64,000 bases of DNA from the NCBI GenBank assembly GCA_002878375.1, contig NIRF01000003.1, forward strand, positions 82,792-146,791, given 5' to 3'. This document shows positions 58,021-64,000 of the stretch, piece after piece; the stretch's first letter is position 1, and every line of letters starts with the position of its first letter. A model generated the notes under the pieces. It worked only from the letters and a program-made list of their open reading frames with translations, made no database searches and was not told where the DNA came from. Made by a program: the position numbers and the translations under genes. The DNA is from Dictyoglomus sp. NZ13-RE01 (lineage in GTDB: Bacteria; Dictyoglomota; Dictyoglomia; Dictyoglomales; Dictyoglomaceae).

Positions 58021-58874
58021 TACTCTCCTTTCAAACAAATAATTCCCCAGGAACCTGGTCCTATATGAGAAAGAATAGTACAACTAAAAGAAGCAAGGAA
58101 TAATTCTAAAACATTAAACTTCTTCTTAACTTCTTCAGATATTTCTTTAACCTCTTCATAATTATCTGAATAAGCTAATGCTGTTATTACCGGTACATCT
58201 CCCACTCTCTCTTTCATAATTTCTAAAATTCTATCCTTTACCTTCTGTTTAGTTCTGACTCTCTCAACAGGTTCAATTATTCCGTTTTTTAACTCAAGAA
58301 TGGGCTTTATTTGTAAAATACTACCCATCCATGCTTGTGCAGCTCCAATTCTTCCACCTCTATATAGATACTCCAAAGTATCTACTGTGAAAAGAACCTC
58401 TGTGTTATTTAACATTTTATTTGTAAAATCTAAGAGCTCTTTTAAAGACATCCCCTTCTCAATAGCTCTCACCATTTGAATAATTATTAAACCGAGAGCA
58501 AATTCAGTGATCTTCGAATCTATTATATAAATTTTTTCCTTATATTCAGGAAGAAGCTCTCTGGCAGAATTTGCAGAGCCAATCGTTCCACTCAAACCAG
58601 AAGATATATGTATTGAAATTACACCTTCTACATCGGGATACTTATTAAAAATGTCGGAATATGTTTGGTAAAATTCCTCCACCGATGGCTGGGATGTTTT
58701 TGGAAATATTCCTGTCTCCTTAATCTTTTTGAAAAACATATCAGGGAAAATATCTACACCATCCCTATAAACTTCATCCCCAAAAGCCACCTTCAATGGA
58801 ACCACATAAATTCCATGTTCTTCCACATAATCCTTTGGTAACGCAGAAGTACTATCTGTAACAATTTTAATCAT
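58020..58874 (-). CDS. DegV family fatty-acid-binding protein
   Basis: A 284-residue DegV protein. It has KIVTDSTSALP at the start, TSQPSVEEFYQTY, IHISSGLSGTIGSA and IDSKI, the pattern that binds a single fatty acid for the FakB type of kinase system. No FakA kinase is in the window. Confidence 0.93.
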   Translation of the reverse strand: MIKIVTDSTSALPKDYVEEHGIYVVPLKVAFGDEVYRDGVDIFPDMFFKKIKETGIFPKTSQPSVEEFYQTYSDIFNKYPDVEGVISIHISSGLSGTIGSANSARELLPEYKEKIYIIDSKITEFALGLIIIQMVRAIEKGMSLKELLDFTNKMLNNTEVLFTVDTLEYLYRGGRIGAAQAWMGSILQIKPILELKNGIIEPVERVRTKQKVKDRILEIMKERVGDVPVITALAYSDNYEEVKEISEEVKKKFNVLELFLASFSCTILSHIGPGSWGIICLKGE

Positions 58875-58888
58875 TTTTTCCCTCCAAT

Positions 58889-59515
58889 TTATGTAGTCTC
58901 AGAAGTAGATGCTTCTGATGTAGCAGTCTCCTCAACTTCTCCTCTCTGAGGAGGTAAAATAGAAACTACAACCTCATCTACAGGCGTAAGGATCTTTACC
59001 TTTTCAGACACTTTAACATCTCCTATAGTAATAGAGTCACCTATATCCAAATCACTTATATCTACTTCAATATGAGGTGGAATATCTAAAGGAAGGGCTC
59101 TTACATAAACTTCAGTAATTCCATGCTGTAATACTCCACCCTTCTTCACTCCCACAGCTTCTCCAGTTAAAACAATTGGTACATAGGTATCAACAACCTC
59201 ATCCAAACTTACTGCATGAAAATCAATATGTATGATTGAGGAAGTCAATGGATCTATCTGATAGCTCTGTAATAGTGCGGTTTCTACTCTTGTATTGCTA
59301 TTATCCTCTATTGTGATCTTTAAAATGTGCTGTTCTGTTTCTGCTTTTCTACTAAAAAGTTTCTGAACTTCTTTTTTCTCAAGAACCAAAGGAATACTAC
59401 CCTCTAAATGGGCTCCATAAAGTATGGCAGGTATTTTACCCTCTCTTCTATATTTTTTAGCCCATTCCTTACCTAATTTTTCTCTTTTACTTGCTTTAAT
59501 TTCTAATATTTCCAT
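58889..59515 (-). CDS. rplY: Ribosomal protein bL25, CTC/TL5 type
   Basis: A 208-residue 5S-rRNA-binding protein with the N-terminal L25 domain (about 1-92: LPAILYG-like IPAILYGAHLEGS, HIDFHAVSL) and the long C-terminal beta domain of the CTC/TL5 form. It ends in a Ser/Thr/Glu-rich tail (ATSEASTSETT). It lies after prs, a common pairing. Confidence 0.94.
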   Translation of the reverse strand: MEILEIKASKREKLGKEWAKKYRREGKIPAILYGAHLEGSIPLVLEKKEVQKLFSRKAETEQHILKITIEDNSNTRVETALLQSYQIDPLTSSIIHIDFHAVSLDEVVDTYVPIVLTGEAVGVKKGGVLQHGITEVYVRALPLDIPPHIEVDISDLDIGDSITIGDVKVSEKVKILTPVDEVVVSILPPQRGEVEETATSEASTSETT

Positions 59516-59541
59516 ATCCTATACCTCCTTCTAAGATTATT

Positions 59542-60483
59542 TCAGTCAAATAATGAACTTAAAGAATCATTATTAGATATTCGTCTAATCGCTTCTCCTA
59601 ATAGATTACCAACAGAGAGTACCTTTAATTTTGGCACTCTTTTCCATTCTTTTATTGGAATAGTATTTGTTACAACTAATTCCTTAATCTCAGACTTCTG
59701 CAATTCTTCAGGAGCATTATTTGTTAATATACCATGAGTTACTGCGGAATAAATATCCCTTGCTCCCCTCTCTCTCAAAAGCTTAGCAGCAGAAAATAAA
59801 GTATTTCCTGTAGTAACTATGTCATCACAAATTATAACATCCCTATCTTTTACATCTCCAATTATCTCTTCCACTTCCGCCACCTCTGGTGCAGGTCTCC
59901 TTTTATATATTATAGCTAATGGTGTGTGAAGTCTATTTGCTAATGATTTTGCCCTTGCAACACCACCAATATCAGGAGAAACAACTACAGGATCTTTTAG
60001 ATCCATATCTTGAAAATATCTGGAAAATAAAGGTAATGCAGTAAGATTGTCCACAGGAATATCAAAAAATCCTTGAATCTGTCCAGCATGTAAATCCATT
60101 GTAACTACCCTTGAAGCCCCAGCTACGGTTAATAAATTTGCCACAAGTTTTGCTGAAATAGGCTCCCTTGACTTTGTTTTCCTATCCTGTCTTGCGTAAG
60201 CAAAATAAGGAATGACAGCAGTTACAGCACTTGCAGAGGCTCGTCTTAATGCATCAATTATGATTAATAGCTCCATAAAATATTCATTAACTGAAGTTCC
60301 CAAAGACTGAATTACATAAACCTCTGCCCCTCTAACACTCTTTACAATTCTTGCGTAAATCTCACCATCAGAGAATCTACGAATCTCAATCTCTCCCAAT
60401 TCTACCCCTAAATAATCAGCCACTTCTTTAGCTAACTCAGGATTAGAAGTACCACTATAAAGAGCTAAACATTTAGGTCCCAT
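59542..60483 (-). CDS. prs: Ribose-phosphate pyrophosphokinase
   Basis: Makes PRPP from ribose 5-phosphate and ATP. The 313-residue protein has FSDGEIYARI, PYFAYARQDRK, the MDLHAGQIQGFF motif, and the PRPP loop ICDDIVTTGNTL. GAAGGAGA precedes the ATG, 5 bases after glmU. Its product feeds Upp. Confidence 0.96.
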   Translation of the reverse strand: MGPKCLALYSGTSNPELAKEVADYLGVELGEIEIRRFSDGEIYARIVKSVRGAEVYVIQSLGTSVNEYFMELLIIIDALRRASASAVTAVIPYFAYARQDRKTKSREPISAKLVANLLTVAGASRVVTMDLHAGQIQGFFDIPVDNLTALPLFSRYFQDMDLKDPVVVSPDIGGVARAKSLANRLHTPLAIIYKRRPAPEVAEVEEIIGDVKDRDVIICDDIVTTGNTLFSAAKLLRERGARDIYSAVTHGILTNNAPEELQKSEIKELVVTNTIPIKEWKRVPKLKVLSVGNLLGEAIRRISNNDSLSSLFD

Positions 60484-60488
60484 TTCTT

Positions 60489-61469
60489 CTAATCTCCTTC
60501 TTCTTTAGATTTATTACATGATATAAAAGAATTAGGTCCAATCTCTACTTTTTCCCCAATAGTATAATTCTTAATGTATACATTATAGCCAACTACGCTC
60601 CCTTTTTTAATTATAATCCTTCCTAACATTACTGAGTTTGGGTAAATTATCACATCATTTTCTAATAGAACATCCTTTCCTATAGTCACCGTATCAGGAG
60701 AAATAATAGTAACACCCGCATCCATCCATTTTTCATTTATCTTGCCTGTAAAAACTTTATGTAAATTTGCTAATTCTTTTTGACTATTAACACCTAATAC
60801 TTCCCAGTTTTCAACAGTCAAAGAATTTACTTTTTCCCCTCTTTTTAAAAGTAACGATAAAGCATCCGGAAGATAATATTCCTTTTGTGCATTATTATTA
60901 TTTAAATAAGGCAAAACCTCCTTTAATTTATTCCAATCAAAAGCATAGATTGCAGTATTTATTTCTTTAATGTTCTTTTCTTCCAAAGTTGCATCCTTAT
61001 CTTCTACAATTTTCACTATATTCCCCTTTTCATCCCTCACTATTCTGCCATAACCTGATGGATTATCAACTACAGTAGTCAAAATTGTACAAGCATTATT
61101 TTCCTTTTCATGAATAAGACATAATCTTTCCAAGGTTTCTTTTTTAATTAAAGGTACATCCCCTGGAAGAACCAAAATATTCCCATTAAATTCTTTTAAA
61201 TATGGTAATAGCCTTTTTACAGCATCGCCAGTCCCTAAAGGTTCATCTTGTACGACAAAGTTAACATTAATCTTATCATACAAAACATTATATAATTTTG
61301 GGCTTATAACAATGTATATATTATTCGTAATTGAAGAAACTGCTTCAAATATGTAATAAAGAATGGGACGATCCACTAAAGGATGTAGAACCTTGGGGCG
61401 ATCAGTCTTCATTCTTTTTCCTTGTCCTGCAGAAAGTATTGCTACTACCCAATCTTTCATAGGTTTCAT
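60489..61469 (-). CDS. glmU: UDP-GlcNAc pyrophosphorylase (GlmU-like, short C-terminal domain)
   Basis: A 326-residue nucleotidyltransferase that would make UDP-GlcNAc for MurA and LpxA. The N-terminal domain (1 to about 228) has ILSAGQGKRM and QDEPLGTGDAV. The left-handed beta helix that follows has only about four coils (from WMDAGVTIISPD) and ends in CNKSKEEGD. It lacks about 130 residues of the bifunctional enzyme, including the acetyltransferase active site. The next gene starts 5 bases on, so no broken remnant remains. No ribosome site precedes the ATG (61469, or 61460); it starts 12 bases after a tRNA. Confidence 0.88.
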   Translation of the reverse strand: MKPMKDWVVAILSAGQGKRMKTDRPKVLHPLVDRPILYYIFEAVSSITNNIYIVISPKLYNVLYDKINVNFVVQDEPLGTGDAVKRLLPYLKEFNGNILVLPGDVPLIKKETLERLCLIHEKENNACTILTTVVDNPSGYGRIVRDEKGNIVKIVEDKDATLEEKNIKEINTAIYAFDWNKLKEVLPYLNNNNAQKEYYLPDALSLLLKRGEKVNSLTVENWEVLGVNSQKELANLHKVFTGKINEKWMDAGVTIISPDTVTIGKDVLLENDVIIYPNSVMLGRIIIKKGSVVGYNVYIKNYTIGEKVEIGPNSFISCNKSKEEGD

Positions 61470-61481
61470 ATAAACTAAAAT

Positions 61482-61557
61482 TGGCTGGGGAGGCTGGATT
61501 CGAACCAGCGAATGGCGGATCCAAAGTCCGCTGCCTTACCAGCTTGGCTACTCCCCA
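61482..61557 (-). tRNA. tRNA-Gln (anticodon UUG), CCA encoded
   Basis: Acceptor arms TGGGGAG and CTCCCCA enclose a full cloverleaf. The anticodon arm is GCGGA-CTTTGGA-TCCGC, giving anticodon TTG, and the T arm is CTGG-TTCGAAT-CCAG. The discriminator G and CCA are encoded. A U at position 1 is typical for tRNA-Gln. glmU starts 12 bases downstream on the same strand. Confidence 0.96.
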
Positions 61558-61568
61558 GTCCACATTCA

Positions 61569-61597
61569 ATTATATCCTATAGTGAAAATTAGGTCAA
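61569..61597 (-). promoter_or_regulatory. Strong promoter of tRNA-Gln and glmU
   Basis: TTGACC (61597-61592) is 17 bases from TATAAT (61574-61569), a near-perfect promoter 11 bases before the tRNA 5' end. No other promoter precedes glmU, so the tRNA and glmU are probably one transcript. It is interleaved with the promoter of the divergent HD-domain gene. Confidence 0.8.
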
Positions 61598-61601
61598 TAA
61601 A

Positions 61602-61610
61602 TGTTAAAAT
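61602..61610 (+). promoter_or_regulatory. Extended -10 promoter for the PgpH-type gene
   Basis: TGTTAAAAT is an extended -10. Transcription would begin near 61617, about 7 bases before the ATG at 61624, so a very short leader is predicted. Confidence 0.45.
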
Positions 61611-61623
61611 TAAATACATCAGT

Positions 61624-63624
61624 ATGAGGAAAATAAATAAAAAGAATTATAGGTTTTCAGAAATTACAAGGAGAATAAAAGAAAATTTAACTAAAAAAGT
61701 CTTTTCTGTTTCTTTTACTGCTTTTGCCATACTTAATCTTTTGATTCTATCCTTAGATCTACTCATATTTCCTCCTATAAAATTAGGTGATGTGGCAGTA
61801 AGGAATATAGAAGCCCCAAGAACATTAGTATATATTGATAAAGAAGAAACAGAGAGGATTAAAAATCTACTTTTATCTCAATTTAAACCCATTTATAAGA
61901 TTGATCAAAATATTATTTTAAATATCCTTGATAGCTTAGACAAAATCCTTTCAGAACAAACAGGAATCAGTAGTGCTTCTAAAAAGTATTTATCTTCAAT
62001 TAATAAGCAAAAATTGAACCTAATCCAAAGAAGAATAGAAGTGTGGTTATCCGATATTTATGCAAAAGGTATAACACAGGAAGACGTTATAAAAAAGAAA
62101 AGGGACTTTGCTAATTTTCTGAAGAAAGAATTTTCTTTTCCCAGCTATATTGCAGAGGAACTTTCTAATCTATTAATTACTCCAAATATGTTTATAGATG
62201 AAAAGGAGACAGAGGCTAAAAAGCAAGAATTATTAAGATCCATAAGACCAGTGGAGAAACTTATATCAAAGGGAGACATTATAATAAAAAAGGGAGATAT
62301 TGTTGATGATAAAAAATATAAAATCCTTGAAGCCTTTGGTCTAACAACTTCAATCAGAAATATACTAAAATTGATAAGCTTATTCGGATTAGTTTTGATC
62401 TTACAAATTTTTCAAAAATTATTTTTGCCTAAATTTATCCAGGATTTAGATATTAATACTTTCCTTTTGTCCCAGTTTCTCTTTTCTTTAGGTCTATTTT
62501 TAATTAAACTTTTCTCTATATTTGCCACATATATAACCCCCATCTCTACTGTATTTATGCTATCTATGTCTTTTCTAAACGTTTCTTATACTATATTCCT
62601 TGGAACACAACTTTCTGTAATATTTGGTTTATTAACCTCATCATTATCTTTTTCTGTTTTATCTTTAATTAATCTTCTCACAATAAGCTATTTTTTAAGG
62701 GAAATTGAAGACAGAATAAGATTTTTCACTATATCTTTATACTTAGTTTTGGGCAATATCCTGATAGTTTTATTCAATAATTATATAATAGGTGAATATA
62801 TTCAACTCTCCGATATCATAAATATTATCATTAATCCTATTTTATCTTCCATCCTTACAGTAGGCATAATACCGTTCATAGAGAGCATATTCCGATTAGC
62901 TACTCCTATAAGGTTATTAGAGCTCTCTAACCCAAACCATCCTTTGTTACATAAACTTTTTATTGAAGCCCCTGGAACCTATTATCACAGTTTAATTGTA
63001 GCAAACTTAGCGGAAAGAGCTGCAGAAGAGATCGGTGCAAACTTATATCTTGTTAGAACTGCATCCTTATACCATGATATTGGAAAGATAAAAAGACCTC
63101 AATACTTTATAGAAAATTTAATGCCAAATGAAGAAAATCCTCATAATTATCTTAGTCCATATATAAGTGCATTAATAATAAAAAATCATCCAAGAGATGG
63201 AGTAAAAATTGCAAGCGGGTATAAATTTCCAAAGAATATATTAGATATTATTGAGCAACATCATGGAACAAGTGTAATCACTTATTTTTATAATAAACAG
63301 GCAGAACAAGAGAATAAATGTCTATGTGAAGAAGATTTTAGATATCCAGGTCCAAAACCAAAATCTAAAGAGGCTGCAATTGTCATGTTAGCAGATAGCA
63401 TAGAAGCTGCAACAAGAAATATATCCAGTGATTTTACCCCCGAATTAATAGAAAAAATTGTGCGAAGAATTATCAGCGAAAAAATAAACGATGGACAGTT
63501 GGAAAATACTAATCTAACATTGAAAGAGTTAGAAAAGATCTCACAGGCATTTATTAAAAGCATAATCAGAATGAGACATAGAAGAATACCTTACCCTCAT
63601 GAAATCAAAGTGGTAAAAAAATAG
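61624..63624 (+). CDS. pgpH: 7TM-HD phosphohydrolase, PgpH-type cyclic-di-AMP phosphodiesterase
   Basis: A 666-residue membrane protein. An N-terminal helix (about 25-50) is followed by an extracellular region of about 190 residues, seven membrane helices (about 245-430) and a cytoplasmic HD domain with YYHSLIVANLAERA, YHDIGKIKRPQYF, IKNHPRDGVKIA and EQHHGTS. In Listeria PgpH this HD domain hydrolyses cyclic-di-AMP. No ribosome site lies before the ATG; an in-frame GTG at 61582 precedes the predicted promoter and is unlikely. The stop abuts 5S rRNA on the other strand. Confidence 0.9.
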   Translation: MRKINKKNYRFSEITRRIKENLTKKVFSVSFTAFAILNLLILSLDLLIFPPIKLGDVAVRNIEAPRTLVYIDKEETERIKNLLLSQFKPIYKIDQNIILNILDSLDKILSEQTGISSASKKYLSSINKQKLNLIQRRIEVWLSDIYAKGITQEDVIKKKRDFANFLKKEFSFPSYIAEELSNLLITPNMFIDEKETEAKKQELLRSIRPVEKLISKGDIIIKKGDIVDDKKYKILEAFGLTTSIRNILKLISLFGLVLILQIFQKLFLPKFIQDLDINTFLLSQFLFSLGLFLIKLFSIFATYITPISTVFMLSMSFLNVSYTIFLGTQLSVIFGLLTSSLSFSVLSLINLLTISYFLREIEDRIRFFTISLYLVLGNILIVLFNNYIIGEYIQLSDIINIIINPILSSILTVGIIPFIESIFRLATPIRLLELSNPNHPLLHKLFIEAPGTYYHSLIVANLAERAAEEIGANLYLVRTASLYHDIGKIKRPQYFIENLMPNEENPHNYLSPYISALIIKNHPRDGVKIASGYKFPKNILDIIEQHHGTSVITYFYNKQAEQENKCLCEEDFRYPGPKPKSKEAAIVMLADSIEAATRNISSDFTPELIEKIVRRIISEKINDGQLENTNLTLKELEKISQAFIKSIIRMRHRRIPYPHEIKVVKK

Positions 63625-63763
63625 GGAGGAGGTTCTCTGGCGATGACCTACTCTCCCACCCCGTTGCCAGGGCAGTACCATCGGCGCTGGAGGGCTTAGC
63701 TTCCGTGTTCGGAATGGGAACGGGCGTTTCCCCTCCGCTCTAATCACCAGTAACCTCCTCCCT
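63615..63763 (-). terminator. Inverted repeat around 5S rRNA ending in a T tract
   Basis: Twelve bases on each side of 5S (63752-63763 and 63623-63634) pair perfectly on the minus strand as AGGGAGGAGGTT / AACCTCCTCCCT. The 3' arm is followed by an A and seven T (63621-63615). The stem is probably a processing site for the 5S precursor, and with the T tract may also end rRNA transcription. The T tract is read on the other strand as part of the last codons of pgpH. Confidence 0.65.
63636..63751 (-). rRNA. rrf: 5S ribosomal RNA
   Basis: Helix I is CTGGTGAT / ATCGCCAG, and the conserved loop CCCATTCCGAACACGGAAG and the arm ending GTGGGAGAGTAGG are present; about 116 bases. Ends are approximate to a few bases. 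It lies after 23S rRNA on the same strand, as in a 23S-5S operon. Confidence 0.94.
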
Positions 63764-63811
63764 CCTTTCCTCTATAACTTCAATTAGACCTACCATAATA
63801 ACCAGCCAGGC

Positions 63812-64000
<189 letters not shown>

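Noticed and set aside
58021..58083. Longer N-terminus for the R3H-AAA protein
   Set aside because: The extra 21 residues overlap degV and do not resemble the family; the ATG at 58020 follows GGAGAG.
60489..60495. Frameshift as the cause of short GlmU
   Set aside because: Only 5 bases separate the stop from prs, so there is no room for a lost C-terminal part.
61582..61623. GTG start for the PgpH-type protein
   Set aside because: It lies upstream of the predicted -10 box, has no ribosome site, and would add 14 unneeded residues.
63541..63747. Open frame on the minus strand over 5S rRNA
   Set aside because: It covers the 5S gene and the end of pgpH and is therefore not a protein gene.

Overview
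The window looks like part of the chromosome of an AT-rich, thermophilic, diderm bacterium, most likely Dictyoglomus (genus inferred from memory of gene content, not from a search). The evidence is as follows. Coding density is very high, and proteins are rich in Lys, Glu and Ile. There is a two-domain protein disulfide oxidoreductase of the kind typical of thermophiles, beside thioredoxin reductase. The prolyl-tRNA synthetase is of the archaeal/eukaryotic type. A full set of outer-membrane genes (lpx, bamA, tamB, skp, lptB) sits beside genes shared with Firmicutes (spoVS, rny, ymdB, yaaT, darA, DUF951, yqhQ).

Layout. Positions 1-6976 are mostly + strand: thioredoxin reductase and protein disulfide oxidoreductase, a Na/phosphate cotransporter broken by a frameshift, two type IV pilin-like proteins separated by a perfect hairpin, a small helical protein and RadC. 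folC is convergent within this block. Positions 6973-14319 (- strand) hold lptB, a DUF3084 protein, proS, dut, an EF-G-like GTPase, DUF951 and proB. Positions 14324-42822 (- strand) form one tightly packed run of 26 genes. It starts at rpmE, passes through thyX/tdk, prfA/prmC, tsaC, rpiB, glyA, upp and murA, and ends in envelope biogenesis: tamB, an 8-POTRA BamA, a second short BamA-like protein, two Skp, lpxD, lpxC, fabZ, lpxA, lpxB, two further LpxB-like proteins, MsbA, a Gfo/Idh dehydrogenase and a TPR protein. Positions 42933-47646 are rseP-ispG-rny-ymdB-spoVS. Positions 47708-50455 are a divergent sugar kinase / alpha-amylase pair around a palindromic site. Positions 50409-61469 (- strand) carry glmU, prs, L25, degV, an R3H-AAA protein, tmk, darA, holB, yaaT, an orphan nuclease-fold protein, rarA and a polysaccharide deacetylase-like lipoprotein. 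Positions 61482-64000 hold tRNA-Gln, a PgpH-type HD phosphodiesterase, 5S rRNA and the 3' end of 23S rRNA.

How the genes work together. The central block makes the lipid A precursor (LpxA, C, D, B), exports it (MsbA, LptB) and assembles outer-membrane proteins (Skp, BamA, TamB). The dTTP route is represented by dut, thyX, tdk and tmk. Cyclic-di-AMP signalling is represented by a receptor (DarA) and a predicted hydrolase (PgpH). The least ordinary signals are: RNase Y with no canonical start codon but a strong ribosome site before an ATT; BamA with eight POTRA units; three LpxB-like glycosyltransferases in one lipid A cluster; a 12-bp stem around 5S rRNA that runs into a T tract; a terminator embedded in the coding sequence of the convergent folC gene; and a PD-(D/E)XK-like orphan beside rarA. 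No CRISPR array, insertion sequence or prophage was seen, and no stretch over 300 bases is without a gene or RNA.
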